Assembly: GCA_018262975.1 (NCBI GenBank)
Contig: JADFDG010000016.1
Location: 1 to 64,000, forward strand
From: Gammaproteobacteria bacterium
GTDB lineage: Bacteria > Pseudomonadota > Gammaproteobacteria > Pseudomonadales > JADFDG01
Reading direction: 5' to 3'
DNA: 64,000 bases
This document shows, piece after piece, positions 29,367-37,596 of the stretch. Position 1 is the first letter of the stretch, and each line of letters opens with the position of its first letter. The position numbers were made by a program, and so were the translations under genes. The notes under the pieces are model-generated. The model made no database searches. It saw only the letters and a program-made list of their open reading frames with translations, and had not been told where the DNA came from.

Positions 29367-30658
29367 ATACTGGTTGGGGAGCGGAGCCACGCTTGTGTGG
29401 CGCGCCAGGTTTCCGGGGTTGCCTCGACGTTGCCCGCGCATTTCAGTTCCCGGATGCGCCAGCCGTTGCCGGCACGAGCGATCGCCAGGGTTGCGCGCTC
29501 GGGCGCCAGCACCCGGTAGACGGCCACCTCGCCGCTGGCCACCAGCGGGCCGTAACTGCCAACGCAGTGCTGCATGACGATGCCCTCCACCCTGAGTTCG
29601 TCCTCGGTGCAGAGGCCCTGGATGGTGGCGGTATCGGTGAGCGGGGGAGGCGGCAGCAACAGCGGTGCGCGCGGCGTGGCACCGGGTTCCCGGTGCATGC
29701 GGGCCACGAGATCATCGTGAAACGCCACCAGCGCCGCGCGTGACCGCAGGCCGCGCAGCTGGCCCGCCGGTTCGCCGAGTGCCGCCAGCATGCGCAGGCA
29801 GTCCTGCAGGGTCATGGCGCTGCTTGCGTAGTTTTCTTCGTTGCGGTCCGGGCTGGCGCCCGACAGCGGGCAGTTTCCCTCGACGGCGATGTCGAGCAGC
29901 AGGGCGTGGCTGGCCACGGCCCGTAACCCGGGATCGGCGACCACGCGAATCACGCCGGGATTCAGCACTGGCAGATGGGTCAGGCGCTTCAGTGCTGGCG
30001 GATCGCGCAAGGCATCGCGTAGCGCGAGCAGGCTGTTCACGGTCACGCAGCGCGCGGGAAGCTTGCGCAGTTGCCGGCGCGCGCTGTCGGTGGCGGGGAA
30101 GTCCAGCCAGGCGAGGATGTCGCGCTGGGTCTTCCCCGGGGCAAGCAGCCGGCGCACTGAACGCATGGGGTCGCGAACCGGGTTGCCCCGGAATACCCAG
30201 CTCGAGGCCAGCGCCCAGGCCAGCGCCGGATTGGCGTGCATGAGGTCCACGGCCGGCTTGCCGCAGCGCGCGGCCATCGACAACAGGTGCCAGTGGCGGC
30301 TGCCGTAGGCGGCAACCGCCTCACGCACGTCGCTCGGAATCTGTGCGCTCCAGTGTCGCCATGGATCGTGCGCCAGCAGGCAGTCGCCGTCGCCGCGCCG
30401 GCAGTGTGCGGAGCGTTCCATGGTGCCGCTCAGTGCGCATGCGCCTGCGCATGCCTGCGGGTCCTGCAGCGATGGCTTGCCACAGTCCGGACGCAACATC
30501 TGCCACTGCGGCTGGCGCGCGCTGCGCTTCCAGGCCAGCAGGCGCGGCCAGCCGGCCATCACCGTCACCGAGGTTTTCGTGTAGCAGTAGTACTTGCCAT
30601 CGCGGAAGGCGTGGTGGCCGGTGGCGTGGGTGAATGTGTCGGGGGATGAGGCGGTCAT
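29363..30658 (-). CDS. PcfJ-like domain protein (copy 1)
   Basis: 'EGIVMQHCVGSYGPLVASGEVAVYRVLAPERATLAIARAGNGWRIRELKCAGN' PcfJ-like motif; Cys-rich N-terminal region. Confidence 0.75.
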   Translation of the reverse strand: MTASSPDTFTHATGHHAFRDGKYYCYTKTSVTVMAGWPRLLAWKRSARQPQWQMLRPDCGKPSLQDPQACAGACALSGTMERSAHCRRGDGDCLLAHDPWRHWSAQIPSDVREAVAAYGSRHWHLLSMAARCGKPAVDLMHANPALAWALASSWVFRGNPVRDPMRSVRRLLAPGKTQRDILAWLDFPATDSARRQLRKLPARCVTVNSLLALRDALRDPPALKRLTHLPVLNPGVIRVVADPGLRAVASHALLLDIAVEGNCPLSGASPDRNEENYASSAMTLQDCLRMLAALGEPAGQLRGLRSRAALVAFHDDLVARMHREPGATPRAPLLLPPPPLTDTATIQGLCTEDELRVEGIVMQHCVGSYGPLVASGEVAVYRVLAPERATLAIARAGNGWRIRELKCAGNVEATPETWRATQAWLRSPTSM

Positions 30659-30736
30659 GCACGGACTCCGGGGGAGGACCGGGAGTGTGCGGTGGTTGTC
30701 CGACGGTATGTGTCGCGGGAGCGTCGATACGGGCGA

Positions 30737-32107
30737 CTATGTGGAGTGCTGTCGTGACAACCAGGAGGTGAACTCCGATGGGCGCAATCCGTAGCGTGAC
30801 AGTACGCCCTCGTGCAGCCGTCGCAGTTCGTCGATCGCCAACGCGGTGATACTTTCCCGGTCGACGCCCAGTTCATGCCGTGACAGGCACTCGGCGATGA
30901 CCTCGAGTGGCGGCCGCGCCGGTTGCCGTACCACCTCCCGAACCGATTCACGGATGACTTCGCGCCACGCCAGCCGCAGCGGGTCCGGCTCGACCAGATC
31001 CTGCCGTATGGCGAGGTATTCCTGCGTCGAGCGCTCGTAGGCCCAGAGATATAGATCGCGCAGCAACTCCACCCTCGTGAGCTCATACACACCGAGTACT
31101 GCGCGGGCGTAGGCCTGCTCCGGGACATCGAGGAATGTCAGCGGGCAGAGGTTGGCCCTGATCAGCGGCAGATTGGCCGCCAACCGCGAGGTGCGCTTGT
31201 TGATGTCGGCGAAGGGCTGCAGGTAGGGCAGGTGGACCATGACGAAAAACGATTGCTCGAACGGGTCCTCGATGCGATTCGCCTTGTCGAGCAGCAGGTC
31301 GAGCATTTCCTCGAGCTGTGCCGGTACGGCCAGGGGTCGGTAGACGCTTTTGCCAATGTCTACCCCGTGCTGCCGCAAGCGGCCTTCGTCTGCAGGATTT
31401 GGAAGCAGGTTTTCCGCGAGCGCGCCGTGCAGGTTGAACAGCGTGTAACGGTTGAAACCGAGTGTGGTTGCGTTCTCGACCAGCAATTCGATGGCGGCCT
31501 TGTGGTTCAGGATCATCTGTGTTTCGAGGGCGCCCTTGCCCTGCGCGGCCCGGCCATGCTCTATCAGTTCGCGGGTATCCAGCCGCGAATACGTATTGCC
31601 CTCGAGGTGGCTTGATGCCCACGACAGATCGATCAGCAGCCGGTTGAGTACGGCGCGGCCGTAGGTGCCTGCCGGCAGACGCGTCTGGCCGGTATCTCCC
31701 ATCTGCCGCAATTGCCGGCGCATGGGTGCCGGCAGGTACCAGGTGCGGTTGGGCTGGTAGGACGCCAGGAAGTCGCGCTGGTAGCCCACCGGCTTTCTGG
31801 CCGTCAGTGGTTGGTCGATGTACGCCAGGATGTCCTGGCTGTCCGCGGATAGCGGTATGCCGTTGAAGGTTGCCTGCTCGCCAAGGCCGGCTGGTGTGGT
31901 TGCAACGATGTAACGGCGGCCACGTCCGGCGCCCATGGCATCCAGCCGGCCCGTGGCCACCAGTTCATTCAGCCAGCGCTGGGCAGTCCGGCGGGCAAGG
32001 CCGGGATGGCGGCCGAGGATCTCCGATACCGACATGCCCCCGGGGGCAGAGCGGATGTCTTCGAGAAGGGTCTCGGAGGAGGTCATGGGTGTCGTGGCGC
32101 GATTCAT
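30737..32107 (-). CDS. Fic/DOC family protein with N-terminal Fic_N/HTH, noncanonical motif
   Basis: 'WASSHLEGNTYS' and 'VHLPYLQPFADINKRTSRLAANLPLI' (Gln at the usual catalytic His position). Confidence 0.85.
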   Translation of the reverse strand: MNRATTPMTSSETLLEDIRSAPGGMSVSEILGRHPGLARRTAQRWLNELVATGRLDAMGAGRGRRYIVATTPAGLGEQATFNGIPLSADSQDILAYIDQPLTARKPVGYQRDFLASYQPNRTWYLPAPMRRQLRQMGDTGQTRLPAGTYGRAVLNRLLIDLSWASSHLEGNTYSRLDTRELIEHGRAAQGKGALETQMILNHKAAIELLVENATTLGFNRYTLFNLHGALAENLLPNPADEGRLRQHGVDIGKSVYRPLAVPAQLEEMLDLLLDKANRIEDPFEQSFFVMVHLPYLQPFADINKRTSRLAANLPLIRANLCPLTFLDVPEQAYARAVLGVYELTRVELLRDLYLWAYERSTQEYLAIRQDLVEPDPLRLAWREVIRESVREVVRQPARPPLEVIAECLSRHELGVDRESITALAIDELRRLHEGVLSRYGLRPSEFTSWLSRQHST

Positions 32108-32117
32108 CGTGATAGAC

Positions 32118-32164
32118 GGCGCAATTGTGGCGCATATTCCTGAATTGCGCCACCTGTGTGGCGC
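32118..32164. promoter_or_regulatory. candidate operator between divergent Fic and WYL genes
   Basis: 9-bp IR GGCGCAATT (32118-32126)/AATTGCGCC (32143-32151) and 7-bp IR GCGCCAC (32147-32153)/GTGGCGC (32158-32164); extra GTGGCGC at 32127-32133. Confidence 0.5.
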
Positions 32165-32252
32165 GCTTTACTGGCAAAGGAAGCCCTCGTCCATGCCCTG
32201 AAGCCAGGATTGATTATTCTCACGGCACCGAAGGACAGGTCGGGGATGCGAC

Positions 32253-33434
32253 ATGAAGAAAAGTGCCCAACTCGTCGAGGAGCGCCGTCGCCAGTTGGCG
32301 AGAGCGCTGCTGACGCTATCCCGGCGGCAAGGTGCCCTGCGCGCGCCGCTGACCGTATCAATCGCGGCCGGCAGCCCTTCGATAGCCGGGCTATACCTTG
32401 ATAGCAAGGGCGACCCGCTTGCAGGCACCGCCTTGGAGAAGATGTTCCGTGATGACCGGAATAACCTCGAAGAGCGTGGCTGGCTGACCATTGAGCGGCA
32501 ACGCAAGCCCCATGTGATCGCGATTACCCAGAAGGGGCGGCTGGCCGTTGCCGGCGCACCGCCTTCGCCGCTGGTTGCAGCTCTGGGTTATCGCCTCGCG
32601 CTGGCCTACGCGCCGGACGATGTCCGGACACAACTGGAGGACTATTACCTCTGGGCCAAGGAACAGATGGTGGGGCGAGGGAAGCCGGTTGCCGAGCCAC
32701 AGGCTGCGGATACCATCCGTGACAACGTCGAGGTGATCCAGAAGGGATTGCGGCTGCGGGATCCTGATTACCAATTCCGTGCCGATACGCTCGAACCTGC
32801 AAGGAGATTGCCGGCACTGCTCGAGGCTTTGTACCCGGCCATTGCAGGCCGTACCCAACTGCAAATCACCTACATCCCCAAGCGGGCGCGTGGATTGCCG
32901 GGTAAGGCGGCAGTGCATGAAGTGCAGCCGCTCTCTCTGGTATTCAGGCATCCGAAGGCCTATCTGGTCGCCCGGCACCTGCGCGAACCGCCGGAGTCGC
33001 CGTTGGTGCGCGAATACGCGTTGAACCGCGTACAGGATATCCATGCGCGTACGTTCCAGCCGTTCGAGCGGCCGGCGGGGTACACGCTCAGGCAACGCCT
33101 CGACGAGCGTGGTATCGAGAGCGACACCTTCCGGAACTCACCGCGCAGGCTCGAGAAACTCCAACTGCGCCTGTACCCGGACGCCTACCCGGGTTTTCCC
33201 GACTCACGGATTGCCGACGACATCCTGGAGTCACTCCCCGTCAGTGAAAAGCAGCAAATCGTACAGGAACTTGCTGACGGCAGTTTCCGGGTGATCATTG
33301 GCGGCATCCGGGATACGCTCGAGCTTCGCCAGTGGCTCTACTCGCGTCTGCCGACCCTGGTGGTGGAAGAGCCTGCAGACCTGCGAACGGACATGGTTTC
33401 TGCGACCAGGGTCTGGCTCGAGCGGTTGGCATGA
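32253..33434 (+). CDS. WYL domain-containing transcriptional regulator (copy 1)
   Basis: 'LQITYIPKRARGLPGKAAVHEVQPLSLVFRHPKAYLVARHL...EYALNRVQDIHARTFQPFERP'. Confidence 0.75.
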   Translation: MKKSAQLVEERRRQLARALLTLSRRQGALRAPLTVSIAAGSPSIAGLYLDSKGDPLAGTALEKMFRDDRNNLEERGWLTIERQRKPHVIAITQKGRLAVAGAPPSPLVAALGYRLALAYAPDDVRTQLEDYYLWAKEQMVGRGKPVAEPQAADTIRDNVEVIQKGLRLRDPDYQFRADTLEPARRLPALLEALYPAIAGRTQLQITYIPKRARGLPGKAAVHEVQPLSLVFRHPKAYLVARHLREPPESPLVREYALNRVQDIHARTFQPFERPAGYTLRQRLDERGIESDTFRNSPRRLEKLQLRLYPDAYPGFPDSRIADDILESLPVSEKQQIVQELADGSFRVIIGGIRDTLELRQWLYSRLPTLVVEEPADLRTDMVSATRVWLERLA

Positions 33435-33442
33435 CTCAGCAC

Positions 33443-33703
33443 TCAAATGACTGAAAACCGGCCATTCGGGTGCTGGAGGAATTCCGCGCGAAGACCGGCA
33501 TTCACGTGATTCCCGTTTATGCCGTCCCAGCCGATCCGTCTGTTGTGGACGTTGGTTCGCAGGCTCTTCTCGGCATACGAGCGTTGTCCTACCTGGATCC
33601 GCCCTGGCCCCGCCGCCGGCAAGCTGAGCAGTTGGTCGATGGTGAACTGTTCCGGCAGGTGTCCTTTCATGACTGCGATCTTGATGTTCTCTCCCAAGCT
33701 CAT
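33443..33703 (-). CDS. small hypothetical protein
   Basis: 86-aa ORF MSLGENIKIAVMKGHLPEQFTIDQLLSLPAAGPGRIQVGQRSY; fits between flanking genes. Confidence 0.4.
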   Translation of the reverse strand: MSLGENIKIAVMKGHLPEQFTIDQLLSLPAAGPGRIQVGQRSYAEKSLRTNVHNRRIGWDGINGNHVNAGLRAEFLQHPNGRFSVI

Positions 33704-33805
33704 GGTTGTTTCTCCTCATTTGTGACGCCAGTCTAGCGAGCAGATCCGACAATTCCTGTCGCACCGCAGTCCCATCATGGCAGTCCCCCACCGAAGAGGA
33801 TTCCC

Positions 33806-35689
33806 ATGACCGATCCCAACCCGCCCACTATCGACCTGAACACCCTCCTGCCATCCGTGATCGACGCCGTCCGTGCCGGCGGCACCCTGTTGCGTGACGA
33901 GTTCCACCGGCCACAGGGTCCGCGTGGTGCTGGGAGCAAAGCCGATGTCGACGAAGAGATCGAGAACCTGCTGCGCAACCGCCTGCTGCCATTGCTGCCC
34001 GCGATCTGGCATGGTGAGGAGACCGCATGGCTGCCCGCTGCGGAGGGTTACGGCGAGTGGTGCTGGCTGGTGGACCCGCATGACGGCACTTCGGCGTTCC
34101 TGAGGGGCTTCCGCGGCTCCGCGGTGTCGGTAGCGCTGTTGCATCGTGCGGTGCCGGTGCTCGGGGTGGTCCATGCGCCCTTGAGCCCGGATCGCGGTGA
34201 TGACCTCATTGCCTGGGCGGAGGGCTGCGGGTCGGTCATGCGCAACGGGGTGGCCGTCGAACGCTCGCTGGAAGGCCGGCGGATAGCGCACGGCGATATC
34301 GTGTTCGTCAGCCAGGACGCGCCGTCGCGCCCGGCCACCAACGCGGCGTTGTGCGCGCCGGCACGCTTCATCGCGCTGCCCAGCATTGCCTATCGTCTGG
34401 CGCGGGTCGCTGCGGGCGACGCGGTGGCCGGCGTTTCGCTGAGCGGGCCTTGTGGTTACGACTACGCTGCGGGCCATGCGCTGTTGCGTGGAGCCGGTGG
34501 CGTGCTGCTGGACGAGCGCGGTAACGACGTGGTCTACACGAACGACGGGCGCAGTTTCGTGGGCAACCACTGCTTTGGTGGTGCCCGCCAGGCCGCAAGG
34601 TACTTGTCAGCGCGTGACTGGCGTGCCGTGCGCACGGGCAAGGAGCAGAAGCAGCCGCCGCGTGTGCGCCTGCATTGGCCGCGTGCAAATGACGCCGCGC
34701 TGTTGTCACGCGCTTCCGGCGTACTGCTGGGTCAGTGCATCGGTGACAGCCTGGGCTCGCTGGTGGAGTTCTCCTCGGCTGCCGAAATCGCCCGGCGTTA
34801 CCCGGCCGGGGTGCGCAACCTCACCGACGGTGGCTTCTGGAACACCATCGCCGGCCAGCCCACCGACGATTCGGAGCTGGCGCTGGTGTTGGCTCGCGTG
34901 CTGGCCGGCAGTGGCAAGTACGACGAGGAAACCGTGGCCGTGGCGTATGCGCAGTGGCTGGAATCGGGCCCGTTCGATATTGGAAATACCACCGCGCGTG
35001 CACTAGACGCTGCCCTCGATGCCATTGCCATGGGAAGCCCGGTGGCCGAAGCCTCGCGTCAGGCCGCTGTCGACGGCAATCCCGCCAACGGCTCGCTGAT
35101 GCGCGTGTCGCCCATCGGTGTATTGGCGGCGGGGGATCCGCAGCGTGCTGCGGTGCTGGCCAGGCAGGACTCGCTGCTGACCCATACACATCCGTTGTGC
35201 GTGGAAAGTTGCGCGGCCTATGCGGCTGCCATCGCGGCCGGCGTGGCGGGTCTGCCCCGTGGCGCAATGCTCGATGCGGCGGAGCGTGCGCTATCGGAAG
35301 ATATTCCTGGCAATGAAGTGCGCGAGGTTCTGCGTAAGGCCGCGCGTGGGGAGTTTCCGGTGGCGGATGGCCGGAACCAGGGATTCGTGCTGGTTGCACT
35401 GCAAATCGCGTTTCGCCAGTTGCTGCACGCGGCTTGCGTCGAAGATGCGCTGGTGGAGGTGGTTGGGCTGGGCGGGGACACCGATACCAATGGCGCGATA
35501 GCCGGTGCGTTGCTGGGGGCGTTGCATGGCCGCGACGCTTTCCCGGCGCGCTGGGTGCTGCCTTTGCTGGCGTGCAGGCCGCTGGGCGGGCGGGCGAAAC
35601 ACCCGCGGCCGGTGGAATTGTGGCCGGACGATGTATTCGAGCTGGCCGAGGCGCTCCTCGGTGCCCGCAAGCAATCCTCAAGGAGGTGA
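33806..35689 (+). CDS. fusion protein: N-terminal inositol monophosphatase/CysQ-like phosphatase + C-terminal ADP-ribosylglycohydrolase (DraG/ARH) domain
   Basis: IMPase motifs HGEETAW, VDPHDGTSAFLRG, GPCGYDYAAGHALLRGAGG; ARH motifs GQCIGDSLGS, QPTDDSELALVLA, NGSLMR, GLGGDTDTNGAIAGALLGALHG. Confidence 0.85.
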   Translation: MTDPNPPTIDLNTLLPSVIDAVRAGGTLLRDEFHRPQGPRGAGSKADVDEEIENLLRNRLLPLLPAIWHGEETAWLPAAEGYGEWCWLVDPHDGTSAFLRGFRGSAVSVALLHRAVPVLGVVHAPLSPDRGDDLIAWAEGCGSVMRNGVAVERSLEGRRIAHGDIVFVSQDAPSRPATNAALCAPARFIALPSIAYRLARVAAGDAVAGVSLSGPCGYDYAAGHALLRGAGGVLLDERGNDVVYTNDGRSFVGNHCFGGARQAARYLSARDWRAVRTGKEQKQPPRVRLHWPRANDAALLSRASGVLLGQCIGDSLGSLVEFSSAAEIARRYPAGVRNLTDGGFWNTIAGQPTDDSELALVLARVLAGSGKYDEETVAVAYAQWLESGPFDIGNTTARALDAALDAIAMGSPVAEASRQAAVDGNPANGSLMRVSPIGVLAAGDPQRAAVLARQDSLLTHTHPLCVESCAAYAAAIAAGVAGLPRGAMLDAAERALSEDIPGNEVREVLRKAARGEFPVADGRNQGFVLVALQIAFRQLLHAACVEDALVEVVGLGGDTDTNGAIAGALLGALHGRDAFPARWVLPLLACRPLGGRAKHPRPVELWPDDVFELAEALLGARKQSSRR

Positions 35690-35692
35690 CTG

Positions 35693-35887
35693 ATGAGCAA
35701 TCAAGAGCAAGATTCTCGCTGCAGCAGCGACGATGAAACGCGAGCGACCGAAGCGCAGATCCGTGCCGTGCTGGCCTTCATGGGGCTGGAGCCTGGCTCC
35801 GATGACTACCGGATGATGCAGGTTTCGCTGCGGGCGCTGAAGCAATCAAACCCTGCCCAGTACTGGAAGGCGGTCAGTCTGGATTGA
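35693..35887 (+). CDS. small hypothetical protein, possibly coupled to the upstream fusion gene
   Basis: 64-aa ORF starting 3 nt after the fusion gene stop; AAGGAGGTGAC RBS upstream. Confidence 0.6.
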   Translation: MSNQEQDSRCSSDDETRATEAQIRAVLAFMGLEPGSDDYRMMQVSLRALKQSNPAQYWKAVSLD

Positions 35888-35896
35888 GGCTGTGCT

Positions 35897-36490
35897 TCAC
35901 AGTTCGGCAACCCGGGGGTCCCTGGCGGCGACGCGTTCACGGATCCTCGTGGAAACCGTGCTGAATTCTTCGTCGAAGTCGAAGGCCAGTAATGCGGCAG
36001 CGTCGTCGAAGCGGCCGAGCTCGCGCATGATCTCGGCCTTCTGAAGTCGCTGTTCTTCATCCTCGCTGTCGAGCAGCCTGGCGAGTGCCTCGAGGTTGAC
36101 GACCTCTTCGGCGGAGAGGGGCAGGGGCGCGGTGTCCTCGCGGCGAGGGTGGTTGCCGGCCCACCACAACTGCTGGCGCAGGTAGGTCTTCTTGGTCCGG
36201 GACAGGGGGCGCTTGCGGAGCAACTCGTGGAGTCGCTCCGGTGATGGGGCCTCACCGTGCGGCGCGTTTGCCTCGCCGTCGCTCTGTTTTTCGGGCAACT
36301 CGTCGATCCACGCCAGCGTGCGGCAATGCGGGCATTCCACCAGCCACGGCAGGATCGGCAGCATGGGGGCGCGACGGAAGCCATCGGTCCACAGCCGGGC
36401 GCCGAAGCTATTGCCCGAGCACAAGGTGGCCTGGGTGATGAGGTCGTGGCATTGCGTACAGATGCGCAGGATGTTCGGTCCGGGAAGCAT
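35897..36490 (-). CDS. hypothetical protein with zinc-ribbon-like Cys pairs
   Basis: 'ILRICTQCHDLI' and 'LVECPHCRTLAWID'. Confidence 0.6.
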   Translation of the reverse strand: MLPGPNILRICTQCHDLITQATLCSGNSFGARLWTDGFRRAPMLPILPWLVECPHCRTLAWIDELPEKQSDGEANAPHGEAPSPERLHELLRKRPLSRTKKTYLRQQLWWAGNHPRREDTAPLPLSAEEVVNLEALARLLDSEDEEQRLQKAEIMRELGRFDDAAALLAFDFDEEFSTVSTRIRERVAARDPRVAEL

Positions 36491-36559
36491 GTCGGTCTCC
36501 GATCTTGGGGCAGTATCGATGACTCGTGGACACACGCCGTCGGCCAGGGTTCAAGTCAT

Positions 36560-37213
36560 TTAGCCCTTGTCGTGCGTGTCCTTGGCCAAGGCTGTGTTCG
36601 CCGGAGAATTCTCGAACAGTACCAGTTCCAGCACGCGGAGCGGTGGCGCATCTGCCAGCACCGGGATCTCCCTTTTCATTTCTCGCACCCTGGTCATGAT
36701 CAGGTCATCCGTAAGCCAGTCAGCGAGTGCCTTGCGGTATGTCAGGTACCGCGGGATCTGGTTGGCATCCGATATCCCGGTCCAGTAGAAGCTGTCCGCC
36801 ACCCGTTTGTCCCAGATCGGACAGCGGTTCGGAGCGAGGAAGTGCAGTAGCTTCGACGCTCCGATGATCGAATTGTTGCTGAATCGCTTGAGCAGGAGGA
36901 GCTCATCTTCGTCCGGAATGGTCCCGCCATTTCTTACGCGGTTGAGCGATTCGACGATTAGCGCCTGCTCGTTCGTCGTGAGCGCGTACGATTGCCCGAG
37001 ATCGGGGATCGTGGGCATCCAGCTGTAGGCCAGGTGCAACGCAATGATCACATCGTCCCAGGTGAGTGGGGCGGATTTTGCGAGGTGTCGCGTTATCGGA
37101 CCCCAAGCCTTGATGTACGGGTCGGCTTCAATGGCCTTACGGATCTCGGGCAGGCGTGACCGCTCCAGCCAGCGGGCAGCGGTCATCTGATGGGTCCTTT
37201 TCTGTTTGGCCAT
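36560..37213 (-). CDS. hypothetical protein
   Basis: 217-aa ORF; 'SNNSIIGASKLLHFLAPNRCPIWDKRVADSFYW'. Confidence 0.65.
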   Translation of the reverse strand: MAKQKRTHQMTAARWLERSRLPEIRKAIEADPYIKAWGPITRHLAKSAPLTWDDVIIALHLAYSWMPTIPDLGQSYALTTNEQALIVESLNRVRNGGTIPDEDELLLLKRFSNNSIIGASKLLHFLAPNRCPIWDKRVADSFYWTGISDANQIPRYLTYRKALADWLTDDLIMTRVREMKREIPVLADAPPLRVLELVLFENSPANTALAKDTHDKG

Positions 37214-37316
37214 GGGAATCCTCCGCTCGATGTCGAATTACTATAGCTGTGCGGTCCGACACATATCGTCGCAGGCGGCCAGCATCATGGAGTGACAGTC
37301 AAAGGAGCAGCCGCCC

Positions 37317-37580
37317 ATGACCGATATTCCCGGCAATAACGTTATCCCCTTCAACCGCCCGGACACTGCCTGCGCCCTCGAACCTTGGGAGCTCGCCGCC
37401 CTCGACGACGGCAACGACACCCTCGATCGGCACCTTGAGGCGGTGTCTGCCGGTCGCGTTCAGGACCTGGACGGACGTGACGGCGTCTTTCGCCTGGCCT
37501 GGCGTTCCCGCAACGTGCACCTGATTCGCCGCTGGCAGGCCACGGCCGGTCCGACCGGTGCCTTGTTCGACGACGCGTGA
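37317..37580 (+). CDS. small hypothetical protein
   Basis: 87-aa ORF MTDIPGNNVIPFNRPDTACALEPWELAALDDGNDTLDRHLEAV with upstream AAAGGAG. Confidence 0.5.
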   Translation: MTDIPGNNVIPFNRPDTACALEPWELAALDDGNDTLDRHLEAVSAGRVQDLDGRDGVFRLAWRSRNVHLIRRWQATAGPTGALFDDA

Positions 37581-37596
37581 GGCATAGCCGCCAACG

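Noticed and set aside
26160-29370. Possible CRISPR array formed by the repeated GTAGCGAGGGGGCCATGCCCCCGA unit
   Set aside because: Repeats occur in both orientations, with irregular spacing, internal palindromes and no cas genes; they fit REPs instead.
28284-29441. Minus-strand ORF of 385 aa opposite the NTF2-like gene
   Set aside because: Contains translated REP sequence at both ends and antisense of a good CDS; not credible.
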